Shown piece after piece: positions 24,465 to 35,100 of a stretch of DNA of 64,000 nt (within the stretch, counting starts at the first letter, position 1; each line of letters opens with the position of its first letter). The notes under the pieces are model-generated. The model was given only the letters and a program-made list of their open reading frames with translations, had not been told where the DNA came from and did not search any database. A program made the position numbers and the translations under genes. Origin of the DNA: Aeromicrobium sp. Leaf350 (GTDB lineage Bacteria; Actinomycetota; Actinomycetes; Propionibacteriales; Nocardioidaceae); NCBI RefSeq assembly GCF_916858655.1, contig NZ_CAKASL010000001.1, forward strand, positions 682,001-746,000, read 5' to 3'.

Positions 24465-26887
24465 GAGGTCCCCTTCTTCTGGTGCTGACGGCGTCGCCGC
24501 GCCGCTGAGCGTTCCGCCACCCACCGGGCAGGCGCGGACCGACGTGCTGATGCTCCCAGACGCCGGGCGCGCGAGCTGGCGCCGCGGCCGAGCTGACGCC
24601 ACGGGATGCTGGCCGGCGAGAGAACCGCGACCCAGCGGCGCCACCACGGCACCGACTTCCGCATGCGCGACAGCGCCGTGCGGACGTCGCGCCAGTAATC
24701 GTCGACCTCCGACGGCGTCGGCTCGCCGGGCGCGAACACGTGCCGGTCGGCCACGGCTGCCAGCGTCGGCGCCTCCGCCTCGGGGAACCGGCCGTCGAGC
24801 ACCAGACCGTTCTGGTGCCGCGTGTTGCTGACGGGCAGTCGCACACCGAGGTCGCGAGCCCGGTCGGTGACCTCGCGCCACCCACCGCTGAGGCGCGTCA
24901 CCGGGTCGCGAGCGCCACGGCGTCGGCGACGGCGCCACCACTTCACGAGCAGCAGCCCCCAGATCGGGGTGAGCAGCAGCAGGATCTTGACGATCGTCCA
25001 GAGCACGCCCAGGATCGCGAGGATCAGCCCCCACAGGTCGAAGCCGGTGTTCTCACCGGCACCCTGCGGCGGGGCCTGGTCGGCCTGGCCCGGCTCGTCC
25101 GGCACCTGGGGCGGCTGTGGCAGGTAGGGCTGCGGCACCGGGTCGGGCTCCTCCTGCTCCTCCTTCAGGATCTGGTCGTCCGGAGGCGTGGGGGTCAGCG
25201 GCACCCATCCGAGCCCGTCGAGCGCGACCTCGACCCAGGCGTGCATGTCGTCGCCCGTGACCGAGCCGCTCGCCGGCACCTCGGCACCGATCACGACGCG
25301 CGCCGGGACCTGCAGGTTCTGCAGCGCGACCCCGAGGGCCGACGCGTACTGCTCGTCGTTGCCGACCATCTGGCGCGGACGCTCGACGAGGTCGGAGATG
25401 CGCTTGACGCCGTGCCCGGCGGTCGACGGGTACCCGCTCGGCTTGCCGTCGCTGTAGAAGCCGTCGTCCTTGAAGCGCTGCGCGATGGTCTGCACGGTGG
25501 CGCCGTCGCCACCGGCGCCGCCCGCGTCACCGATCCACGTCTCGACGAGCTTCGTGAGGTTCTCGGGCACTCCGACCGGAGCCTCCAGCGAGACCCCCTG
25601 CTGACGGGCCGCGTCGGTGATCTGCTCCTCCGAGGGGAGGTCGGGGATGACGGTCTCGAACTCGTACGAGACGCCCGGTCCGACCCCGCCGACCTGGGCG
25701 ACGGTGCCCGTCGCGTCGTTGTGGAGGACGTCGACCGAGCGCTCCGCGTCGACGTCGCCGTCGACGTCGCGCACCGTGACGGCCTGACTGTCGCCCACGG
25801 ACGGCACCCACACGCCCGTGTACTGGTCGATCGTGATCGTGACGTCGGTCGTGTCGCCGGAGGCCGTGTCGTCGCGGAAGCGCACGAAGGTGCCGGAGGC
25901 GTCGCCGGAACCGGCGCCACCCGTGACGTTCCAGACGATGCCATCGAAGTAGTCCATCGTCGCGACGCGCACCAGGGTGCCGCCGTCGACGCCCTCGACC
26001 TGGAACATCGGGGTGTTCTTGAGGTTGAGCTGGTCGGTGTAGGCGCGGAACTTCGACAGCGGGCTGGGGTAGTCGCGCGGGTCGAAGGGCGGGTCGACGT
26101 GGTCGCGCAGCACCTCGCGACGATCGGTGTCGAGCAGGCTCGTGGCACCGACGGCGGCTCCGCCGACGATCGCGAGCGTCACGGCAGCCAGCAGGCCGCG
26201 GCGCAGCCAGGCCGCGCGCGACCCGCTCATCGAGCGCCACCGGATCCACAGGAGCAGCAGCATCGCGAGGGCGACGCCGCGCACGGTGGTGTGCTCGGCC
26301 GTGGAGGTGCCGAACGCGACCGAGACGGCGAGGATGCCGAGCACGACGAGGGCGGCCGAGCCGGGCCAGCGGCTCCGCCAGACGAGCACGCCCGAGACCA
26401 CGCCACCGAGCAGGCCGATGACCCACGGCACGATCAGCACGTTGCCCGTGCTGCCGAGCGGTGCGATCAGCGTCAACGAGTCACGCCACGCGTCGATCAC
26501 GCCGCTGAGCAGCGTGCGCACCGCGTCGGGGCTCGGGGCCACGCCGCCGGCCGCGAGGTCGGGGGTCGCCAGGGCCGGACCGACGACGAGGTAGACGAGG
26601 ACCAGGGTGCCCGCCGTGAGCCAGGGCCCGAGGTGGGCGGTGCGCGACACGAGGGCGACCAGCAGGCCGAGGGCGAGTCCGCCGCCGACCGCCGCGGCCC
26701 AGCGCCAGCCGCCGTAGGCGTCGGCCAGGGGGCTCGCCGCGACGAGGCCGAGCGCGAGCAGGGCCACGAGGTCGAGCGCGACGGTCGGTGCCGTGAGCGG
26801 GCGCGAGCGGTGCTCGGTCGTGTCGAGCGTGCGTGCCGTGCGGCCCGTGGCGCGGCCGACGGTGCGCCCGGTGGTCGAGGCGCTCAC
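24461..26887 (-). CDS. TgpA-like transglutaminase-fold membrane protein, catalytically degenerate
   Basis: 808 aa. About six N-terminal helices (35-250), an extracytoplasmic region with the transglutaminase-like core (about 440-570), one more helix near 625-650 ('FDLWGLILAILGVLW') and a basic cytosolic tail. The core keeps 'PARVVIGAEVP' and 'DDMHAWVEVALDGLGWVPL' (H549). The catalytic Cys is Asp511 (VGNDEQYASAL where G-x-C-E is usual), and the Asp of the DPT motif is Thr565 (LTPTP). It should therefore be inactive as a transamidase and may bind rather than cut. Genes with DUF58 and MoxR partners commonly carry this family. Confidence 0.85.
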   Translation of the reverse strand: MSASTTGRTVGRATGRTARTLDTTEHRSRPLTAPTVALDLVALLALGLVAASPLADAYGGWRWAAAVGGGLALGLLVALVSRTAHLGPWLTAGTLVLVYLVVGPALATPDLAAGGVAPSPDAVRTLLSGVIDAWRDSLTLIAPLGSTGNVLIVPWVIGLLGGVVSGVLVWRSRWPGSAALVVLGILAVSVAFGTSTAEHTTVRGVALAMLLLLWIRWRSMSGSRAAWLRRGLLAAVTLAIVGGAAVGATSLLDTDRREVLRDHVDPPFDPRDYPSPLSKFRAYTDQLNLKNTPMFQVEGVDGGTLVRVATMDYFDGIVWNVTGGAGSGDASGTFVRFRDDTASGDTTDVTITIDQYTGVWVPSVGDSQAVTVRDVDGDVDAERSVDVLHNDATGTVAQVGGVGPGVSYEFETVIPDLPSEEQITDAARQQGVSLEAPVGVPENLTKLVETWIGDAGGAGGDGATVQTIAQRFKDDGFYSDGKPSGYPSTAGHGVKRISDLVERPRQMVGNDEQYASALGVALQNLQVPARVVIGAEVPASGSVTGDDMHAWVEVALDGLGWVPLTPTPPDDQILKEEQEEPDPVPQPYLPQPPQVPDEPGQADQAPPQGAGENTGFDLWGLILAILGVLWTIVKILLLLTPIWGLLLVKWWRRRRRRGARDPVTRLSGGWREVTDRARDLGVRLPVSNTRHQNGLVLDGRFPEAEAPTLAAVADRHVFAPGEPTPSEVDDYWRDVRTALSRMRKSVPWWRRWVAVLSPASIPWRQLGRGASSRARRLGASARRSAPARWVAERSAARRRRQHQKKGTS

Positions 26888-28155
26888 GAGGCGAGCCGCC
26901 GCATCGTCGGGGCGAGGTCGTCGAGATCACCCAGGACCGCGATGTCGAGGTCGCCGACGGGGTGCACCGACGTCTCGCCGCCGGGACGGGCCTGCACGAC
27001 GATCGTGCGGACGTCGACCGGCAGGAAGCGCCGGGCACGACGGAGCTCGGTGGGATCGACCAGCGAGCCGCACACGAGCACGGCGACGCTGGCACCGGAG
27101 ACCTCGCGCACCAGGCGGCGCACGAGCTCGGAGAGCCGCGGCGACGTGGGCTCGTACTCGACGCCCGAGAGCTGGTCGAGCCACTGCTGCACCGTCGGCG
27201 TGCGCAGGCGCCGGGTCGAGGTGGAGCCGCTCAGCGTCTGCCCCTCCCCGAGGCACTGCACGCCCAGCGAGCCGGCGACCGACACCGCGACCTCGAACTC
27301 CTCGTCGCTGCCGTAGTCGTCCAGGCGGGTGCTGAGCGCGACGAGCAGGTGGGAGCGCCGCGTCTCCTCGAACTGACGCACCATGAGCGTGCCGGTGCGG
27401 GCGGTGGACTTCCAGTGGATGTAGCGACGGTCGTCGCCCGGCACGTACGGACGCAGCGCGTGGAACGCGACGTCGCTGTTGGAGAGCTTGCGGACGGTCT
27501 GGCCCTCGAGGTCGCGGATCAGGCCGGTCGCCGAGCTCTCGATCCGCACGGTGCGCGGGTGCACGTACAGCAGGTGGTCCTCGGTCAGCGGCTGCTCGCG
27601 GCGGAACAGGGCGAAGGGGTCGGACCGGACCGACAGCACCGGGCCGACCGGGATGATCGCGCGGCGCTGCGTCGGGATCGCGAAGAGCTCCTCGCGCTCG
27701 TCACCGACCTTGAGGGACGGCACGTGGAACGCCGCGCTGCCGCGGCCGACAGGCAGCTCGATCGTGACCGGCAGGCTGCGTCGGCGGCTGCCGTTGCTGA
27801 CGAAGATGGCGCCGTTGGCCCGCTCCCCCACCACGACGCGGTCGCGGCCCAGGTCGAAGCGCGCCGAGAGCTGGTGGCGACCGAGCACGAACAGGGCACA
27901 CACGGCGAGCAGCGCCAGCCCCAGCCAGAAGCCGAGCAGGAGCTCGAGCCAGCCGAAGCGCCAGCCGACCAGGCCTCCGACGAGCGTGACCAGGGCGACC
28001 GCCACGGCAGCGCCGCTCGTGACCTCGGTGACCGGGCTCAGCCAGCGTCGTGGGGTCGCGGTCGAGCGCACGATCCAGTCGCGGGTGCGGAGCACCAGAT
28101 GGAGGGTGCGACGTCGCACCCCCCTGATCTGACGATCGACCGCGTTCCCGCTCAT
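26884..28155 (-). CDS. DUF58-domain membrane protein
   Basis: 423 aa. Two helices near 45-95 are followed by a beta-rich region and the DUF58 signature 'LRPYVPGDDRRYIHWKSTARTGTLMVRQFEET', then a von Willebrand-like fold 'SHLLVALSTRLDDYGSDEEFEVAVSVAGSL'. DUF58 proteins work with MoxR ATPases and TgpA-like proteins, as in this order. The ATG at 28155 overlaps the moxR stop by 4 bp, and its stop overlaps the next gene. The molecular role is unknown; scaffold or chaperone-client functions have been proposed for the family. Confidence 0.88.
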   Translation of the reverse strand: MSGNAVDRQIRGVRRRTLHLVLRTRDWIVRSTATPRRWLSPVTEVTSGAAVAVALVTLVGGLVGWRFGWLELLLGFWLGLALLAVCALFVLGRHQLSARFDLGRDRVVVGERANGAIFVSNGSRRRSLPVTIELPVGRGSAAFHVPSLKVGDEREELFAIPTQRRAIIPVGPVLSVRSDPFALFRREQPLTEDHLLYVHPRTVRIESSATGLIRDLEGQTVRKLSNSDVAFHALRPYVPGDDRRYIHWKSTARTGTLMVRQFEETRRSHLLVALSTRLDDYGSDEEFEVAVSVAGSLGVQCLGEGQTLSGSTSTRRLRTPTVQQWLDQLSGVEYEPTSPRLSELVRRLVREVSGASVAVLVCGSLVDPTELRRARRFLPVDVRTIVVQARPGGETSVHPVGDLDIAVLGDLDDLAPTMRRLAS

Positions 28156-29141
28156 CCGGCAGCGCGCTCCTGCGGAGCGGGGATGGTGTCGAGCAGGCGC
28201 TGCACGACCGCCTCGGAGGTGAGGCCCCGGAACTCCTCCTCGGGGTCGAGGATCATGCGGTGCGCGAACGTCGGGATCGCGAGCACCTTGATGTCGTCCG
28301 GGAGCACGAAGTGGCGTCCGGAGGCCGCGGCCCAGACCTTCGCGACGCGCACGAGCGCGAGCCCCGCGCGGACGCTGCAGCCGAGCTGCACCTCGGGCGC
28401 GCTGCGCGTCTCGGCGAGCAGGTTCGTGACGTACTCCAGCACGACGTCGTCGACGTGCACCAGGGCGGCCAGGTCGATCATCGAGGCGACCGCGTCGGTC
28501 GTGATGAGCGGTTCGAGGCCCGTGGCGGAGGCCTTCGTGGCCGTCGCCGCGAGGATCTTGAGCGTGCTGGCGTGGTCCGGGTAGCCCAGCGTCGTCTTCA
28601 TGAGGAAGCGGTCGAGCTGCGCCTCGGGCAGCTTGTAGGTGCCGGCCTGCTCGATGGGGTTCATCGTCGCGATGACCATGAACGGGCGGCCGACACGGTG
28701 CGTGTTGCCGTCGACCGTGACCTGCCCCTCCTCCATGACCTCCAGCAGCGCCGACTGCGTCTTGGGCGACGCACGGTTGATCTCGTCGGCCAGCACGATG
28801 TCGGCGAAGATCGGGCCCGGGTGGAACTCGAACTTCTGCGTCTTCTGGTCGAAGATCGTGACGCCCGTGACGTCGCTGGGCAGCAGGTCGGGCGTGAACT
28901 GGATGCGGCTCTGGCGCCCCTTGAGCGTCTGCGCGATCGCCCGGGCCAGCGAGGTCTTGCCCGTGCCGGGGAAGTCCTCGAGCAGCAGGTGACCCTCCGA
29001 GAGCAGGCACGCCATCGCGAGCTGGATCTGGTGGGTCTTGCCGACGACGGCCTGCTCGACGTTGCCGACGAGCTGGCCGAACGTCGTGGCGAACCACTGT
29101 GTCTGGTCAGGCGTCAGGGTCGGGGTCGTGGTGGTGGTCAT
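28152..29141 (-). CDS. MoxR-family AAA+ ATPase
   Basis: 329 aa, full length for the family. Walker A is 'EDFPGTGKTSLARA' (K62), Walker B is 'IVLADEINRASPKTQSALLEVMEE' (D119, E120), sensor 1 is 'VIATMNPIEQAGTYKLPEAQLDRFLMK'. MoxR ATPases act as chaperones for assembly of DUF58/VWA partner complexes. The ATG has a GAGGAAA Shine-Dalgarno 8 nt upstream. It starts 31 bp after the giant surface protein gene and overlaps the DUF58 gene. Confidence 0.93.
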   Translation of the reverse strand: MTTTTTPTLTPDQTQWFATTFGQLVGNVEQAVVGKTHQIQLAMACLLSEGHLLLEDFPGTGKTSLARAIAQTLKGRQSRIQFTPDLLPSDVTGVTIFDQKTQKFEFHPGPIFADIVLADEINRASPKTQSALLEVMEEGQVTVDGNTHRVGRPFMVIATMNPIEQAGTYKLPEAQLDRFLMKTTLGYPDHASTLKILAATATKASATGLEPLITTDAVASMIDLAALVHVDDVVLEYVTNLLAETRSAPEVQLGCSVRAGLALVRVAKVWAAASGRHFVLPDDIKVLAIPTFAHRMILDPEEEFRGLTSEAVVQRLLDTIPAPQERAAG

Positions 29142-29172
29142 GCAGAGTTTCCTCGCTGAGGTGGGTGGGAGG

Positions 29173-32100
29173 TCAGTTCGGGATCGTCTGGGTGCGAGAC
29201 GGGCCGCCGGGGTTGATCTGGATCGTCATCTGCTGTCCGTTGTAGCCCGTGTAGTAGTAGTCGGTGGTGTACGTGTAGTTGCCGTTGCCGTCGGTCCGGA
29301 AAGAAATCGGGTCGAACGTGTTGGTGCTCGGGTCGTACTTCGCCGTGTAGTTCGTGTTGGGCTCCAGGTCGGTGACCCGGAACTTGATCCACTTGCACTG
29401 GGTCGCCGGCCGGGAGCACTCCCCGATGTTGTAGCCGACGTTCTCGAAGTACAGCTCGACCTGCGGGTTCGGCGCATCGGTGGTCGCGGACGCCGATCTG
29501 GCCTGGGACGCGCCGCCGACGGAGTCGATGGCCCGCACGTCGATCGTGTGCTCGGTCCCCTGTCCGTAACCCGTGCCGCGGTACGACGTCTGGGACGTCG
29601 TCGCCGACCAGCTGCCCCCGTCGACCCGGTACTGGTAGCCCGCGATCGGTCGACCGTTCTCGCTGCTCGGCCTCGACCACGAGTAGTTGATCGCATTGCG
29701 ACCGTCCTTGGTCGCCTGCACGCCCGTCGGTGGGTTCGGCGGACCGTACGGGGCGATGCCGCCCAGGGAGTTCGACCGGGCACCCGCCAACGCCGACCCG
29801 CCGTCCGCCGCGCTGAGCGGGGTCAGCGTGACGGTGTACGGGCCGCGGTTCGCCCCGAAGTTCACGCGGACCTGGGTCGCCGCCCCCTCGGCCTGGGTGG
29901 GCGCGGCGATCGTCTGAGAACCGCCGTTCCACTCGGCGCGGTACTGGGTGACCGGCCGACCCCCGTTGTCGGACGGGGTCGTGAAGGCGATGTTGACGCA
30001 CGAGCACCCGCCGTTGCCGGCGTTGTCCTCGGATCCCTTGCCCGTGATCTGCGGCGCCGAGGCCGGGCCGAACGGGTTGACGACGTTCGACCGCGGGCTC
30101 GGGCTGGTGGCCCAGCCGGCGCGGTTCTTCGCCTCGATCGTGAACGTGTAGTCGACACCGTTCTCGACGCCGTCGTACGTGCGGTTGACCGTGCCCGCGG
30201 GCAGCTCCTCGGTGCGCAGCACCGAGCCGTTGGCGTAGGTCACGAGCCGGTAGCCGGCGATGGGGTCGCCGTTGTCGTTCGGCGGCTCCCACAGGGCGCG
30301 GACCGTCCGTCCGCCGCCGGCGCCGTTGTTGCGGGCCTCGGCCACCGGGGCCTTCATGACCGCGGGCACGCCGAACGGTGCGACGGCCGCCGACGACGGC
30401 GAGAACTGCTGCTGCGTCGGCGTCTTGTTGATGGCGCGGATCTGGAACTGGTAGGTCGTGCCGTTGACCAGCCCGCCCCACGTGTAGCTCGTGGCCGTGC
30501 CGCCGACGGTCTGGGACTGGCCGGAGCCGACCATCTTGATCTCGTACGACGTGATCTCCGAGCCCTCGTTGCCGGGTCGGGCCCACGAGAGCTGCAGCTG
30601 GCCGTCCATCGCGGTCGGCTGGATCGCGATCTGCGGCGGTGCCATGACGTCCGGCATCTTGTCGGGCGTGACCGGCGCGGACGCCGGGCTCGGGTCGCTG
30701 TCGCCGATGCGGTTCACCGCCACGACCGTGAACGCGTAGGAGTCACCCGGGTTCAGGCCCGTGATGGTGCACGTCGTCGAGGCGCACTCCTGGTTGACGC
30801 CGTTGCCGGTGACCTTGTAGCCCGTGATGGGCGCGCCGCGGTCGTTCGGGGCCGACCAGGTCAGCACGACGGAGCGGGCCTCGGTGGTCGTGACCTGCGG
30901 ACGCCCCGGTGCCTCCGGGCGGCCCGCGACCGTCACGGTCGCGCGGCCCACGACGTCGCGCAGCGAGTCGCCGGACGCGTCGGAGACGGTGAACCGGACG
31001 GTGACGGTGCCGAACGAGTCGGCCTTGGGCGTCACGGTGAACTCGGTGCCCTGGGTGCCGGAGACGGAGCCGTCGCCGTTCTCGACCTCGACGTTCGAGA
31101 GCTTCAGCGGCTCGTCGTCGTCGGCGTAGGGGTTGGTCGCGTAGTCCGCGACGTCGATCGTGACGGGCTCCCCGGCGTTGGCGTCGACCCGGATGGGCGC
31201 GACGGTGATGGGGGGCCGGGTCGAGCTGGAGATCTCGACCAGCACCTGGCCAGGCACCTGCACCGTGCCGTCGTCGACCACGACGTCGATCGTCGCGGTG
31301 TCGCCCGGCTTCGCACCGTCCTGGGCGGACACCTCGATCACGGTGTCGCCGTCCATGTCGGCCTCGACCGGACCCTCGACGCTCGTGACCTCGAAGCTCA
31401 GCTCGTCGTCCTCGTTGGCGTCCTTGGCGGCGTTGACCAGGTCGAGCCGGGCGGCCTCGCCCGTGTCGGACACCAGCATGCGCACGGTGCGCATCGACGG
31501 CGGGACGTTGCCGTCCGGCGTCACGTCGATCGGGATGGTGAGCAGCGAGCGCTTGCCCTCGGGATCGTTGAGGCCGTCGCCGTCGGTGACCTCGACCGTC
31601 ACGGAGGCGGGGCCCACGTAGTCGGCCTGCGGCGTGAAGACGACGCGGTCGTCCTCGCCCTCCTTGACGAGCGGCGAGCCGTCGGAGCGCTGCGCCGTGA
31701 TGACGTCCTCCGTGGTCAGCACCGGCACCCGGCCGTCGCGCACGAGGATGACGTCGGCCAGCTCGATCTCGATCGGCGTGTTCATGGCGGTCTCGAGCGG
31801 CACGGCCTCGGGGTTGACCGTCGGGGGCGCACTGTCGGTGCCGGAGACGAACACGAAGCCGTAGGCGATCTGGTCGTCGTCGTCGACGACCTTGTAGGCG
31901 ACGACCTGGTCCTCGGCGGCGAGCGTGACCTCGAGCTGACGCCCCGCGACCCGGCTGACGTCCTCGTCGACGATCTCGATGTCGAGGTCCTCCAGACGAC
32001 CGTCGAGGTCGCCGTCGTTCTCGAGCACGTCGACGAGGGCGGTGTCGCCGGCCTTCTTGCCGGTCACCTCGGCCAGGTCGGCGGAGTCGTCGCGCACGAT

Positions 32101-35100
32101 CGGGGCGTGGAACGGGGCGTCCTCGCTGGCGCTGAGCACGAAGAACGCGTTGCCGGTGCCGCCCAGGCCGTCGGTGATCGTGTAGCCGACCGAGGTGGAG
32201 GTCGTCTCGCCCCCGGAGGCCTCGGGAGCCGTGACCTCGATGAAGGTGCCCGAGACGCGGGCGTCCGAGGCGGCCGGGACCGAGAGCTCGGCCAGCAGGT
32301 CGATCGGGTCGCCGTCGGGATCGGCGTCGTTGAGGCGGGGATCGAACTGGATCTTCTTGCCCGGCTTGACCAGCAGCTCGTCGTTGAGGGCCACGGGCGC
32401 CTGGTTGACGGGGGCCTGCGGGATCACGCCGACGCGCACCTCGGCCGGGGCGGAGGCGCCGTACTTGTCGGCCACCGTGACGCTGAAGACGTCGGTGCCC
32501 GACTCGCCCTCGAACGGCTCGTACTCGACCCAGTCGGCGCCGGTCGCGACGATGCGACCCTTCTGCGGCGCCTGCACGACGCTCTTGAAGCCCACGGCGT
32601 CGCCGTCGGGGTCGGCGCCCTGCACGTTGAGCGGCACGCGCACCGTGCTGCCCACGATCGCCCGGTCGACGATCGGGTTCGGTCGGGGGGCGCTGTTGCC
32701 CTCGGGGGTGTCGGGCTTGACCGTCAGCCACACCGTGGACGCGACCCGCACGCCTCGGGCGTCGCGGACGCCGTACGTGAACGAGTACTGCCCCGGCTCC
32801 TGCGGCGCGCGGACCTTGAGGTCGTCGCCGGACACGAAGACGAGCAGGCCGGCCTCCGTCGTGGCCTCGTCGACGACGAGGTCCTCCTGCACGAGGTTCA
32901 GCTCGTCGCCGTCGGGGTCGGAGTCGTTGTCGAGCACCGAGACCGTGGCGACGGAGCCCGCCCGCAGGGTCTGGTAGTCCTCGTTGACGACGGGGGCGCG
33001 ATTCTCGCCGAGGGGCCCGGGGCTGATCACGACGGCTCCGGTCGCGGTCTCCTCGCCGTCGGAGACGATGTACTCGATCTGGGCGGGCTCGGTCAGGTCA
33101 CCCGTGGCCTCGACCCGGAGCATGCTGTTCTCCAGCAGCACGGCCTTGAGCGGGACCCCGTCGGCGACCTCGGCGCCCTGGACGACGAGCACGTCCTCGT
33201 CCGGGTCGTAGTCGTTCGCGAGGACGTCCACCAGCACCGAGCCACCGGCGGGCAGGACGCCCTGGTCCTTCACCGCGACCGGAGCGGAGTTCGCCTCGCT
33301 GGGGGCCTTGACGTCCAGCCGGACGACCGAGTTCGCCGAGCGGTCGACGTTCGCCGTCGTGTAGGGCAGGTAGTACGTGCCGGGACGCTGGGCGGTGGCG
33401 GTGAAGGTGCCGGCGATCGCGTCGACCACGACCTCGACGCCCTCGACCCGACCGACGTCGGTCAGCGTGAGGGGCACCCCGGTGGGGTTGCTGTCGTTGA
33501 GGAGCGGCTCGACGAGGGCCTTGGTGCCGGCGATGCCCACGGCCCGGTCGGCGACCGGCTCGGGAACGGCGGAGGTGGCCGCGACGACGTTGACCGGCAC
33601 GACCGCCGTCACGTCTCCCCCGCGGCCGTCGGACACCGTGATCTCGACGCCGTTCTGGCCCACCTGGCCCAGCGTGTCGATGAACTCGACGGTCCCGTCG
33701 GGGCGGAACTCGACCTGACCCTCGCCCGTCGGCACCGCCGCGGTGATCGTGACGTCGTCGCCGTCGGGGTCGAGCCAGTCGGCCAGCACGAAGGCGGCGT
33801 TCCGCTGGCCCTGCGCGACCGTCAGCGACGTGTTGCGGTCGGGCAGCTTGACCGGCACGAGGTTCTCGCTGGCGCCTCGCATCGTGATGGTGGCCTCGGT
33901 CGAGGCCGTGCCGCCACGGCCGTCGGCGATGTCGTAGCGGAAGACGGCGTCGCCCACGGCGTCGGCGGCGAAGCTGGCCTGCACCTGGGTGTCGTTGCCC
34001 ACGACCGCGTAGCCGCTGGTCGGTTCGGGTCCGCTGACGTGGGTGACCTTCGTGATGGTGATGAGGTCGCGGTCGGGATCGGTGTCGTTCAGCACGACCG
34101 GCAGGATCGTCGCCTGGCCCGGGCGGGCGCCGAGGTTGTCGGGGTTCGCGACCGGGGGCCGGTTCTCCGGCTGCTCGTCGGGGTCCTCGACCTCCTGCTT
34201 CTCGAGCTCCTGGCGCTGCGTGTTCGGGTCGACGTCGTCCCAGTTGTTGACCCGGTCGAGGGAGTCCTTCTGCACCATCCAGGAGTCGCCCGAGACGGTG
34301 TCGTTCAGGACCACGACGTCGCGGTTGACCCGGAAGACGAGGTTCGCGGACGCCGTGACGCCGGGGATGGCCTTGTGGAACGCGCGCTCGCCCTCGCACA
34401 GGCGGGTGTAGGACTCGGCGTCGCCGTCGTCGGCCCAGGCGGCGTGCACGCAGCCGTCGAGCACGACGGGCGCTGCGGGGTCGCCCGCCACGGCGGGCTG
34501 CTTGAGCTGCTCGAGGTCGCCCCCGGTCGGCGAGCCCGAGAGCAGGCCCTCGTGCGTGCCGACGTAGAGCGTCGACCCGGCCGCGCTGGGGGCCTGGAGC
34601 CGCACGGCGTCGGGCTTCTCGGTGTCGACGACCAGGGAGTCGCTGCCCGAGCGGTACAGGCGGCCCTGCTCGGGGTCGTAGGCGACGGGGGTCGAGCCGA
34701 CGACGGTGAGCTGGGCGTCGGCTCCGATCGAGCCGCCCATCTCCCACGTGTTCTGCTGCTCGGGGGTGCCGTCCTCGGCCAGGGCGAAGCTCGTGACGAC
34801 GCCCGACGTGCGGTCGAGCACGTACGCGACGCCGCTGGTGCTGACCGCGACCGCGCCGTCGGTGCCGACCTTGAGCACCTCGGGCTCGGTCTTGGCGGCG
34901 AAGCTGGTCAGGTTCTGGCTCGACCGCACCCAGAACTGGCCCGACTCGGCGTCGAGCAGCGCGATGGTGTGGCCACCGAACGCCGCGTCGACCGACTCGG
35001 GCAGCTCGACGGGATCGGACGCGACCGCCCGGGCGACGTCGACCTGCCGCAGCGTGCGGGTGTCGCCCTGGTTGTCGATGAAGACCGTCGACCCGTTCTG

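Noticed and set aside
24461-26887. Sequencing error as the cause of the lost catalytic Cys
   Set aside because: The codon GAC is more than one base from TGC or TGT, the frame is intact, and the DPT aspartate is changed as well.
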